NCBI GenBank assembly: GCA_023238725.1
Contig: CM041545.1
Coordinates: 11,377,782-11,441,781 of the forward strand
Source of the DNA: Scortum barcoo
Lineage: Eukaryota > Chordata > Actinopteri > Centrarchiformes > Terapontidae
Length of the DNA: 64,000 nucleotides
Direction of reading: 5' to 3'
Shown: positions 42,601 through 64,000 of the stretch, piece by piece
Numbering within the stretch: the first letter of the stretch is position 1
Layout of the letters: each line of letters starts with the position of its first letter
Made by a program: the position numbers and the translations under genes
The notes under the pieces: model-generated
Told to the model about the DNA's origin: nothing
Seen by the model: the letters and a program-made list of their open reading frames with translations, nothing else
Database searches by the model: none

Positions 42601-45600
42601 CAAGGCAAACACAGCGAGGGAATCTGACGCCTGGCGACGCTATTATTTGAGGACACGCAGAAGGTGAGGAATTGCTGCGAGCTTATACAGTGTAATTAAG
42701 ATGTTCTCAAATCTGGCAACCCAGTAGGGTGGAAAGCACGTTGCGGAGATGCGGCTCTGTCCTCTAACTACTGATCTGGCAACTGGCGGCACTGTCCTGT
42801 AATTAGCTCTGACATGAATACAAGAGCCAAGCTGAGATGCAGTGTGTGATGAGCAAACAAAGGATGGTACCTTATGACAGAAATATTAACATCAAGAACG
42901 ACTGTGAGCTCTCCTGCACGATCTTTCTGCATTACTCTGTTCTCTCCAGCATCCTCTTTTGCTCGTCCATCAGCGCGACTCCTGCTGCATTTCTCTTGCC
43001 TATTTTTTCTTTTTTTGTCTGTTTGTTTTCTGTGTATCCACGATGGCCTCCGGTCTCTTCAGCCTCTCCCCGCCTCCCATTGTCAGCCAGCGTCCCTCCT
43101 GCATCATTCTGGTTTGACCTACATAACCTCTGGTCATCAATTTTGTATATGGTTTATGCACTATGATGCATGGACCTGTATGGCACGGTTGTCCCTCCAG
43201 GGTGCTGTGAGCAACGCCAAGTCACTCAAACGCACGCACACACAAGCATTAATCAGAGTCATGTAGCATTCACTCGCTGACATAAGCCCCCCAGCAACAA
43301 CAGACGCGAGCAGCACTGCAGCCTATTCAGGGGCAGAGAAACATGGAGAGAGACTGCACACTCTGAGTGGGGATGATAGTATCTCGACACAGACAGTGGA
43401 TGCAGTGAATAAAGAAATAAATGGAATGGATAATTAGGAGATGAAGGGAGAGATACACAAATCTTAGTTTTAATAGGGGGTTGATGCAGCTAAATGAATG
43501 TATACACTAGAAAACAAACAGGGCGATGCAGGCACAGTGACACAGTCACTCAGCTGTAAGGACAGTGTGGTTGTGAGCACGTACCGTCAGTACACTGACA
43601 CTGGAAGAATGAAATAAAAGGTTTTTGAGTGCGTTTGTTTTCGGAACAGGTACGTTTATGAGCGAAGGTGTATGCTTGGGGTGCATATTCAATTTGTCAA
43701 TCTAAGATTTTGTGCTGTTTTTGTACATGTCTGCATTAGTCAAATTGCAGTGTTTAGACAGTGAATCAAAGGCAGGGCCCGAGGGTTGGCCTGTGGGCTC
43801 CTCCACCCCGCAGGGGCCCGGAGTTGCCTCTGTTTACCGTAGCAAACTGTGTGGGTTCAGCGACAACGCTCACAGCCGTCTACAACACCCACAAAACAAT
43901 CAGCTCATATAAATGTCCCGCCCACATGTGCACGAAGGTGGCGGATTTACCACTCGAGATTCATAGTCATTTTTGAAACAATGGATCCTTCATTTCAAGC
44001 AGACAAAGGCAGGCCTTTTAGCTCTGTTTTGCCAGCTGGAATGATAACCGTCACTTGTGTACTTTATCAAAGCTAGCTGGGTACTGTAATTACACTGTAC
44101 ATTATTCTTCATGACTTTAAGTCCCAGGTGCCTTTTCCAGTTTATGATCAATGTAGAAAGCATTGAAACAAAGGAGCTGCACTGTTTTTCTACAGCAGGG
44201 CTAAGTTAGTTAGTGCTAACGTTACATACAGTTTAGTATAATAGTGGAGTTGTGAAGAAATGCTTAGTTTACAGGAAAAAAACACATTTATAGAGAGAGA
44301 TTGTGATAATTATGGTATTTATGTTTTATTGCTTTTATTTTCAAACTGTAGAGAAAAGGCTTTGAGGATGAGGACTAACTGATGATGTAATGTAACGCTG
44401 TCTTGGCTAATGATTGGTCTGGTATTGCTACAGTATGTGTCAGGTCAGATGCTACACTGAACAATGATCAGATATACATATTATATATTTTAATAGCATT
44501 CAGATCTGGCCTGTTACAGCGACCAGATGTCCTGGTTTGTCTGGGATTGTCCCACTTTCAAGCTGGGTGACCCAAGTCCCGACAGACATCTGTAAAACAC
44601 TAAAATGTCCCGGTTTCCAACATTCTCTACCAAATCATCCCGATTTTCACTACAATTTAAATACTAAAATAATATATTTTTTCAGTACTTACATAAACGT
44701 TATAATGTTCTATCCACATATTGTTACCTAACCCAATATAGACTGCAAAAAAAAAGACTGCACTACATCTGAATTCAACAGTAAGTTGTTTGTATGCCGG
44801 TCAGTAAATCATTGTGTCCTTGTCAATAAAAAAATACTGCCCTCATAGGGTCCATGGTGTTGAAAGGTGCACTCGGAGGGTGTGTAATTTTCTCCCATCC
44901 TGATGAAAAAACCTATGGTGTGTGCTTGAGTGCATACATGCATGTTAAAGATCATGATACAGTCAAGGGTCCCGGTTTGGGGGTTTGAAAATATGGTCTG
45001 CGGTTTCTATACAAGCAAATAAATACTACACAGTGGATGTCTCGCTGCTGAAGTGGGATTTTTTTTTATGTAATCCTACGGCAGCGATATGTATTTTAAG
45101 AGTAACCCTAGCAATTCTACTGTAGGTAGCAATCTAATTAGTATGCTAATTTGAGGCTTATTGTTTTTAATTATTTCCTCATGTTTTTGTGCTTGCATTT
45201 TTGGTTTTGGAAGGCCTCTTTCTCTCCTCTCAAACTCTTTAAATATTGAGTATTGCTCTTGCAGAGTCCCATGCACAACTTCAACATGTGGAGGAGATCC
45301 AAAGATTGACTAGTTGCTGCTGCTAAACCCTGATTAGACCGCTGTTGCTCAGGGGATGGGGATTGCAGAAATGTAAAAATCATCAGCTGTCTTCAGTGAG
45401 AATTTAGTCCAGCCTAAAAGAAGGAAAGCCGCCAAATTCTTTGATGAACGAGGTCATGGAGGTTGGATGTTAACGATCAAATTCATCTCTGGGATTCCGA
45501 ACTTCCCATAAAGCTTTAATGATTTTTGGATGTGGTGATTGGAGAGGCTGTGTAATGTGTTTGACTTCTCTCTTAAATTGCTCTAGCAGCGTGTCTAGCG

Positions 45601-48600
45601 GCATTACCATCCTGCGGTACTGTACGCGAGCACCATGAGGGAGAGGCATTTGTCTCACTATGTGCACCTGATGCTCTAAACACAGTCTAATATCCCTCAG
45701 CTGCTGTACAATCATGTAGAGCAATCATCGGATCTAATGTTTCGGAGTCTGCATCACTCCAGACCTGAAATCATGTTTAACATCTGGCATCTGACAGTGA
45801 GCGTCAAAGGCCTTTTCTTTCTTTCTATTTTATTTTTTTTTTAGATTTCACACGGATCTGTCTGGATGGAGATAAATGAGGGAAACATGATTCATCAGAC
45901 CATGCTTTTTCAGCGGAGAATTTTCACTCTTTATGCCAGAATATTTGTCCAACGGCCTTAGATATCTCCAGTTTCTGAAAGGCAGCTGTGCCATGAATGC
46001 AGTGCATGAACTGCAATTCATTGTTTGACAGAGGTTCTATTCAGAGCTAATATTTAAAGTGATAATTATAAAAACATTACTACTTCTCATTTGTTTTGGC
46101 AGATAAATAGATAGATCTTTTTATCACTGTTCCCCTCTCTTCAGTTACACCTACACTCTCTTTTTTTCATTTCCACTTATCCGTCCTCCTCCTCAACTCT
46201 TTTTTTTTCCATTCTATGTAGCACTCTGGCATTTTTTCCTTTATCCTCCCAAGGTCTGAAGGCTGAATGCTGATAAAGTGATTATCCAATGCATTAATAC
46301 TGCCTTGAGATCAAGACACTGGGGGCTGTTAAATCGCACTTTTAACAAAGCTCTCCCTGAAAAGCACAGAACTGATCAAGGTCCTGGACCCGTCCCGGCC
46401 GAGTCCACGGCACACTATGTGAACGGAGCACTGCTGAGACCCAGCAGACATGTGAAACATAGCTGTAATTGCTATCTGTAGCATCAACCCTGCAGAGAAC
46501 ACAGGGGGAGAAAGTGATGAAAGGGGGAAGTAATGGCAGTGCGCCTGAGAGAAAAAGACACAAATTCTATTAGGACCTAAATTTAAACTGGAGCTCTTTT
46601 ACTCACTTTCTCTCTGTCTCTCGATCTCACACACATACACACACACACAATCGCAAAACATAACTGGTAGTAAGAAAAAGAACTCAACTGGATAAAGAAT
46701 TGGCCTTTTTCAAATGAGGACAAATTTTGGAAGGTTGATCGATTCTTCTGTGAAATTTGGGTACGCCAGATCTCTGCTTTTTATGTTAAGCCTGTAACCA
46801 CAAAAGGAGAGAAAGAAAAAACAGCGTGTGTGTGTGCATTTTTACTCAAAGCGACTTCCCCTCTGATGCACCTGCAATGAAGACATTTTACATACATCTG
46901 CATGCAAACAAGACAGTCCAGCAATTTGCATTTTGAGCTCAATGGCCAGGAAATAAATCTTGAGGAGAAATATCCATACGAGCAGCCACATTAAATCAAC
47001 ATCCCCTTTCCGCCTTGCTCTGTTTGAACAGCTTTTCTCGTCGAGATCCTTCCAAATTATGCTGGTGCTCCATCATCTCTTATTTCCTGTGCTGACATTC
47101 AGCGCCATTGATTGTTTTTCCGTTCATCACTCGTTCACCGCTGCCCCTCATCACAGTCCTTCCATTCTACTAGCACAAGTAGACGAGGGCGTGAGGAGAG
47201 TATTTCTTATCTTGTCCTCACTTCACACCACCTGGCACGCACAGAATTGGATTTTTATTTTTGTAAAAAAGGTAAAAATAAGCCAGGAACCGCTCTATAT
47301 GTTAATTAATCTAACTGGAGCTGGGCATCTTTTTCTCTCTCCCCCCCACACACACACACACACAAGGCCTACAGTAAACACCCTCAAACAAACACACTTG
47401 CACAGTGCCTCTAATGCACTCATTTGCAACCCCTGATAACATAACATTTCATCAGGCACGATTAAAGAGTTCGCTGTGCTTAGCGGTATCTGCCGTCGCT
47501 TCGCACTCACCGAGACAAACTTTAAAAGTGCCAGAGTGCCAGCGAGATGTGTCTCCTGCTGTCAAGTGTGTGGGCCGTGTACCACCGTGCAGGGGAGGGA
47601 TCCTGTCCGCCAAACAAATGTTCCTCTTTCTGTTTGGATCGTTCCACTTTTATTACTCACCAATCTCAAGCCCCTGCCCCATAATCAAATCCTCATTGAG
47701 TGAGCTGAAACTCAAGTCGGTAGCACTGCGAGCAGCACATAAAAACACATGGCTGCACTCGTTCGACTTGCAAAGCACCAGTGAAGCTACAAACACAATC
47801 AGAGGCATCTTGCACTTTAACTCACTTCCCTGAAAATCATTATGCCGCTATTAGAACTTAAATCTCTTCCCAGTGTGACCTCGCGTTGCCTCGTTCAGGT
47901 GCACAGGCCAGCCAAAAATCTGCTAACAGACAAATGAGTGCCCATATTAGAGAATACAGATATGGACTTGCCCTGATGCCGACATGATTTATGCATCTTA
48001 GTGCCACCAAAGGAGATTTCGCTTCAGCTGAGAGTCTAGCCGCAGGCCACCGAGCTATTAGTGTATAATGCGGTGTGAGGAGTCACAGGCAGAGCAGCTT
48101 TCAGAACCACACGACCACCCAATTAAGAGCCTACTGTTGACATTCACAATGGCACAAGTACTCAGCTGCCCACACAGAAACAGAGTGCCCAAGTATCAAA
48201 GTAGTATTCCACATAGCTCAAGGCATAAAGCACACTGATAAACTGGCACACACAGACTTGATCCATGAGGGGACTTAAGATTTATATGAACTCTTTTTTT
48301 TTTTCATTTTAACGCTTAAATTCAAGATGACCCTCCATCCCCACCCCCATAGGTGTTTCCACTTATTCTGGCTAATGAGATCTTTGCTCATCTAGAAGTT
48401 GTAGAAAGTGAGCTACATCCAATAAGAAGGTTAAAGGCGTAAGCTGTCCCACCATCCAAGGTGCTAACAGGAGGATCAGGGAGATGCCAATCAAACTGTG
48501 TACCATGCCCACACTGACCCATGAGGTCTAATCACCATCAAAGTAATCAGTCACCCTCCTGTTAACTCTGGGCCTTATTCTAATGCCTGATTTTCATAAA

Positions 48601-48680
48601 TGGAAAGTATTTTAGAATCTTTTTAATTTGCTCCAGTGTTTTCATTTTAACGTTACTTTATACTTCTAATCCTCCATATT
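36621..48680. other. intergenic sequence, about 12 kb, no supported gene
   Basis: Longest gene-free stretch. It contains a 13-bp C run at 38112-38124, a G run at 40031-40038, a pyrimidine-rich patch at 42950-43130 and an (AC)n tract at 47347-47364. Open frames at 45470-45724 (minus strand, bounded by stops, TTG start), 46960-47436 and 47405-47833 are unspliced, overlap one another in part and match nothing I recognise. A weak similarity to the 17.1-kb repeat family is seen near 38200. Confidence 0.4.
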
Positions 48681-49335
48681 TCAGCTTGGGCTATTGTACT
48701 TTTTTACGTTTATTTTGATATAGATTTGACATTAATGTAGATGCTTATGCTTATGCTCTTCTGCCTAAGTAACGTCATGAATCCATGACTGTTACCTGTC
48801 TACATGTTTTTTACGCTGCTTTCACTGAAGCAGGAGATCTCAGTACTTCTCTCACCACCACTGACTTCTTTTGCTTGCCGCATTATGCACTACAGTACGC
48901 CATACCTCAATGTTGATGCAGATACCTCTAATTGCATAATCATATTATATAATATTCTGGGGTATGATGTTATTGCTGACTGTATCATATTACTCTTACA
49001 TATATTCTGCTTTGCTGACTGTGCTGCTACTAATCACACCACTGTGTCAGTTTGCTTTAGACGGTATTGCAGGTCAAGCATAACAGTCATTCTGGTTACA
49101 ACCACTGCCTGTGATGTTGAATTAACTGCTCCTATATAGTTTCTATTTTATTACATTCTTATTTTTATTGTAGCTAAATCAAATCATATACTTTTCTTTC
49201 TCTGTTTATCTGTATTTCCTTTCTTTGTGCTGCTGTAACATCCAAAGTGTTTCTCTGGGGGATCAATAGAGGATTATTTATCTTTTCTTGTAAATACTGA
49301 GAATAAGGATCTATTATTATTATTATTATTTCCAT
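48680..49335 (+). mobile_element. probable retroelement 3'-tail remnant
   Basis: The tail reads ttgtgctgctgtaacatcc, then tttctctgggggatcaatag, then ttattattattatta. This matches the 3' end found on many teleost non-LTR retroelement fragments (stem-like 'tgctgtaacac...gggatcaataaa' plus a short tandem tail). The AT-rich sequence before it, with many 'tactgtat/attctgct' phrases, is consistent with the upstream part of the same fragment. No reverse-transcriptase reading frame remains. Confidence 0.4.
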
Positions 49336-49900
49336 TCTTATTTCCGGGCACCTCTGCATCCGTGACTGCTGTGTCTTTCTATTTCTGTATAACAAATCTC
49401 TCCCCGCCCTTCCTTTTTTTTTTGTATTGTCCACTCTGTCCTACACACCTGCATCTGCCTGGAGCACAATGGTTGAAAGTATCTTTACATACAATAACGC
49501 ATTTAAAAGACACTTTAAAAGATTTAGATGTACATGTCAGCTTTATTGCTTTATTGGTTTACTTGGTTTGCAGCCAGGACTGTAAACCTCTCTTCTGTTA
49601 TGACATTGTTCAATCTGTTATTGCAAATGAAAAAAATGAATGCAAACCATCGAAGCATCCTCGTTAATTGAAGCTTTTCTTTTTCCTTGACAGACTAAAG
49701 TAAAAAAAAAAAAAAAAAACATCTTGGAGAGGCGCTCTTCTTTCTGTCCGCCTGCCAATTTAAATCTCCCTCTCCCCTCGATGCAACTTCCGCTTTCAGC
49801 ACCACGGACAGCGCCGTCACTCGCTTTTTTTTTTTTTTCTCCTCCTCACCGAGAGAGCTTACACGGCAGCTTGAGGCGGGAGGGAGGTAAACTTTTGGCC
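49336..49900. other. upstream flank of olfm1 promoter 1
   Basis: T-rich sequence with an 18-bp A run at 49702-49719 and a T tract near 49826-49839. It grades into the GC-rich promoter region. No exon recognised. Confidence 0.4.
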
Positions 49901-50017
49901 ATACCGGAGTGGGGGGGCTTTTATAGCCGCGCATTACCACAGCCTGCCTGCGCGTCCTCCGAGCTCCGATGCTCATCCCAGCCGCAGATCGCAGCGACGA
50001 ATAAGTGCGGCGCCGCG

Positions 50018-50060
<43 letters not shown>

Positions 50061-50381
50061 GAGAGAGAGGAAGGCGAGAGCCGGAGATCAGGGGCTTCAG
50101 ATACGAGATGAATATGCACAGAGACGAGTCCGCGGAACAGATCTGTCGCTTTGTGCTGCCGGGCTGCTGAGCGGACCACCACAGCTGTCATCACAGTGAA
50201 TTCAAAACATAAAAATAAATTAAATAGAAATATAAGAGAGAGGAAAAGAATCGAGCGAGGAGGCGAGGAGATCCGGGAGGAGAGGACTGCTGTGTGCGCG
50301 GCCGGGGGGGTGGGGGGGGGGACGCGAAGGGACTCGGATCTGCATGTGAGACCGCTGGTCCACACACACCGGAGGCAAGAG
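49900..50381 (+). promoter_or_regulatory. olfm1: olfm1 upstream promoter region and 5' leader (isoform with MQPASKLL start)
   Basis: The GC- and CpG-rich sequence contains a TATA-like cttttatag at about 49918-49925. Transcription would then start near 49950 and give a leader of about 430 nt. The leader contains a GA tract (50019-50070) and three upstream ATGs: an 11-codon ORF at 49969-50004, a 20-codon ORF at 50108-50170, and an ATG immediately followed by TGA at 50344-50349. The start site is inferred from sequence only. Confidence 0.5.
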
Positions 50382-60874
<10,493 letters not shown>

Positions 60875-61014
60875 TAACCAACAACGACGTCCATTAGAGG
60901 GCAATGCATGTAATCACAGACCTGGAGTTACGTCACAGTAACATCTGTATTTTCTGCATTGCTTCCTGCTACAATTTCATAATTACTGAAATCATTCAAG
61001 TCCCTTATCAATCA

Positions 61015-61262
61015 AAAAGTCAAACATTTTCTGGGTTCCAGCCCCTCAAATTTGAGAATGTCCTGTTTTTGTCGGTTTTATGAGATAGTAAAATGAATAT
61101 TTTATGATTTTGGACCGTTTATCAGACAAAACAAACTACTTAAAGCGCCACTGTGCTCTGGGGAATGGTGATAGACCTTTTAGATACTTTTTTAGAATAA
61201 AATCGTGAATCCAAAAAGATTAATCGCTAATATAAATAATCATTAGTCTTAGTTACAAGACC
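61015..61262 (-). mobile_element. teleost MITE-like interspersed repeat, copy 3
   Basis: Phrases caaacattttctgggttcca, cagcccctcaaatttgagaa, attttggaccgtttatcaga and gacaaaacaaactactt fit the same family and orientation as 7664-7992. The end near 61220-61262 (gattaatcgctaatataaat) keeps the family's ATTAATCG wording. Confidence 0.65.
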
Positions 61263-63639
61263 CACCTTTGAATTTTGTACCGGTTTGCACACTTAATTGG
61301 ACACAGTTTTTAAAAAATATGGTAATGTTCCCCAAAACTGGCATCAAGGGATAAAATAGATGGGGTGTTTAAATACATGATTAAGCATGAGGTGCTTTAC
61401 CTGTTTCCCTTGGTACACACACGCACAGTAATGGACAGCATGCTGAGGAGGAGAGCTACTGACAGCACTCTCGGCTTGCGAGTTCCCATCCCAGTCTTAT
61501 CTTTGCTTTTAGCCCCTGTCTCAGTCTCTTCACACCTCTGTCACAGCCCAAAGTGCTAATAGATGCACACCCACACCACACTGACTAAGATACATTACAA
61601 GAGCAGAGACACTCACACGCCGCACATCACGGGTATATTGTGTTCCTGTTTAAAAATTATTCACAGTGCAGGACAACAGTGAGAAAAGCTTTTGGTTACA
61701 ATATCGACTGTTCTCTTCGGAAAGCTAGTTAAGGCACCGTGATTGTATTTAAATGAAGTATATGGAGTACAGAAAGCAGACTCCCAATCTCGGCTCCCCG
61801 GTTATTTCTCCTGTCATTGTTTCTTTTTATCTGCACACACATTATTATTTCACCTCAGCTTTCACTACCTACTAGGCCGGAGCAGGAGTCCTGCCCCTGT
61901 TTTCACTCTCAGCTTAGTGCACATGCCCCTCCTCACATTTGTGGTCAGATGTAGCAGATAGGAGAGCAGGGAACTGCGGGAGTTACTCCAGTGTTTGTCA
62001 GCGTGTGTGCATGTGTGTATGTTTGTGTGTGTGTGTAAAGCATGTGTGTGCGCGTAAGATCAGGCAAGATAAAGGCGAGGTCACCCAGCGAGGGACTGGC
62101 TCAGGCAGAACAGAGGGTGGCTTTTCCTTTCATCTTCACACGATACGCTGAGGCACTCATGCATTAGTGCCCACAAATGCACTCCAGTACACTCCCGTTA
62201 TTGAGATTAAACTTGCGAAGGTCACTAACCACATTTGCATCAGCAGATCAACAAGAGGGGGAAAAAAAGAGAAAAATTGAGAGGGCAGAAATCCAGAAAT
62301 TTGGATATTGAGTAATAGACAGAGCGACGGGAGATATTGATAGAGGGTGGTGTGGGGGGGAAGGAGAAAGAGTGATAAAGTGAAGGCGAGGAGGGAAAGT
62401 GAAAGAGAGTAACTAGGGTCCCTACAGAGCTGTCCTTCAAGCTGTTTTGTGCCGGGGAGACTAACAGCCCAGCGGCTGCTGGGACACAATGGCCATCGAT
62501 CAAGGGGACATGCCAGCTTGCTGGGCAATAATCAAATAAATAAATCACCCTGTGTCGTGCCACAGCAATGTGGAGCCACAGAGAGCTTCAGGCAAATCCA
62601 GCGTCTTTACACCGAAATGCTGATGAATGGAGCAGGAAAGTCATACCAGCACATAAACCCCTCGGCTACCTGCTCTGCAACCATTGTTCTCACCCCCTGA
62701 TTCCTCTGTAGAGAACTAAATTACACGGCATAATGTCATAAGGAGGTTCACATGCCACAGAATCAAAGTTTTTCTCTTTACAGACACCCTCAGTGTGTCT
62801 CTTTGTTTTAAATATCCTTTATCCTTCATCTTTATTAGAGAATAATTGTGGTTTATTACAACTTGAGGCTTGTTTTCTATTGGTTATTGCTGAGATCTGG
62901 GAAGATGAAGACATAGCTTATAAGAAGTCCCAGAAAATTTGGTTTCACATTTAAAATATTTCTTTATAACATTAAAGATATAACAAGTAGGATTTTCCCT
63001 AAAAATGTAGATACTAAATCATCACTTATGACCCACTAGAAGTATGTAAGGTAAGGGACTATAAAAACGCAGCGGCTGGTTGCCGGCTCTGTGGGACCAC
63101 CAGGAGTGTGTGCACTTTGAGGTGGGGAATCCTACTACTAGCTTTAAGTAATTATCACTAAATAAGCTTCTAATATGTTGAAAAACATCTGTAGGTATTT
63201 ATGCTTCATCAGGGTCATCAGCCTACCAAAAATGTTGCTTATTTCTGATTGGTGCGCCCTTTTCCAACTGAGCCCCGCCTACTTCAGACCAGCAATAAGA
63301 GCACAGACAGAAATCTCCCATGTGACATAATGGAAACTGTTCCACTGTTTGCAGAAAGATGCATGTTCATGTAGCAGTCATCACTCAGTAAGAGGCTGAC
63401 AAAAGTAATTTTCATGGCCTTTAAACAAAACTGGGTTTGGCAGCAACTTATTTGGAAGAGAGAAGTAATGCAAACTAAAAGATGATTACAGAAACTGTCA
63501 GTTGTCAACATCCACCACAGTTTACAGACGGACTTCCTAGTTTGACCTATCGTACTTGCTTGCGCGCACAGTTTTTCTGTGCTGTGAGTGATTGGTATTG
63601 ACAGAAGCCGCAACAACTCACTGTTTAATTGATTAGCTG

Positions 63640-63800
63640 CTCTTGGAAATTTGAAGACATCACCTTGGGCGGCGGGAAATTTTATAGACACAGAAAAATA
63701 ATGGAGTCATTTAGAAAATATTCAGCAAACTAACTAAAATAAAATGATTGAAAAATCTAATTGGAAATAACAGTCATCAGTAGTCACTGCTGTACTAGCC
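63640..63800 (-). mobile_element. teleost MITE-like interspersed repeat, copy 4 (partial)
   Basis: The phrases tttgaagacatcaccttggg, gggaaattttatagacaca and tggaaataacagtcatca match the right-hand half of the family seen at 61015-61262 and 7664-7992. The left half is missing or too diverged to call. Confidence 0.55.
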
Positions 63801-64000
63801 ATGTTTCGGGTATTCACAGATCTCACCAATTACTTTGATGAGTACAGCGCTATCGCAACTGATTAAATCTACAGCCCAAACTACAAAAATAGAGCCAAAA
63901 TGATGTAATTTAGCTATATGTGTCTATATGTGAACACCCACATTTCATGAGGGAAACGGCTGATGGTGTTTTTGTTAAATCAGCTCCTGTTCCCATTAGG

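Noticed and set aside
45470..45724. Protein-like minus-strand frame (84 codons) in the intergenic interval
   Set aside because: It is bounded directly by stops, begins with TTG, shows no splice-site context, and the composition alone is not evidence.
46960..47833. Long overlapping + strand frames (158 and 142 codons)
   Set aside because: They overlap in different frames, have no recognised similarity, and span a CA microsatellite.

Overview
The window is vertebrate genomic DNA, almost certainly from a spiny-rayed teleost fish. Short coding exons have GT-AG introns, there are several interspersed repeat families that I recognise as typical of teleosts, and microsatellites are dense. Both recognisable genes lie on the + strand and both run off the window.

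1-15.5 kb holds the 3' end of a fibrillar procollagen gene, col5a1 (pro-alpha1 chain of type V collagen). Nineteen triple-helix exons, in the fibrillar-collagen size pattern of 54, 108 and 36 bp, lead into a C-propeptide encoded by six exons. Two of these six (10336-10404 and 10470-10538) are 69-bp alternatives for the same 23 residues, separated by an intron of only 65 nt. Eight C-propeptide cysteines, a furin-type RTRR site and the stop codon at 13314-13316 are visible. A 3' UTR of about 2.2 kb follows.

About 15.5-49.9 kb is an intergenic stretch with no gene I can support. It contains interspersed repeats near 17.1-17.6, 19.0-19.3, 29.1-29.5, 36.35-36.6 and 48.7-49.3 kb, microsatellites, and a few complex blocks that could be conserved regulatory DNA.

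About 49.9-64 kb holds the 5' part of olfm1 (noelin-1/pancortin, a secreted neural olfactomedin-domain glycoprotein). Two alternative first exons, each with its own GC-rich promoter region and TATA-like element, encode different N-termini: 50382-50447 (signal peptide beginning MQPASKLL) and 55707-55856 (beginning MSVPLLKIG). Three shared exons follow, encoding the noelin N-terminal coiled-coil region. The olfactomedin-domain exons lie beyond 64 kb. Both leaders carry upstream ORFs. The last introns hold several copies of one teleost transposon-like family, one of them nested inside another element.

The order col5a1 then olfm1, on the same strand, matches COL5A1-OLFM1 on human 9q34. This supports both calls over the paralogous COL11A1-OLFM3 pair. 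I found no novel multi-gene system. The most interesting features are the tightly spaced mutually exclusive collagen exons, the dual promoter and uORF architecture of olfm1, and the nested repeats.
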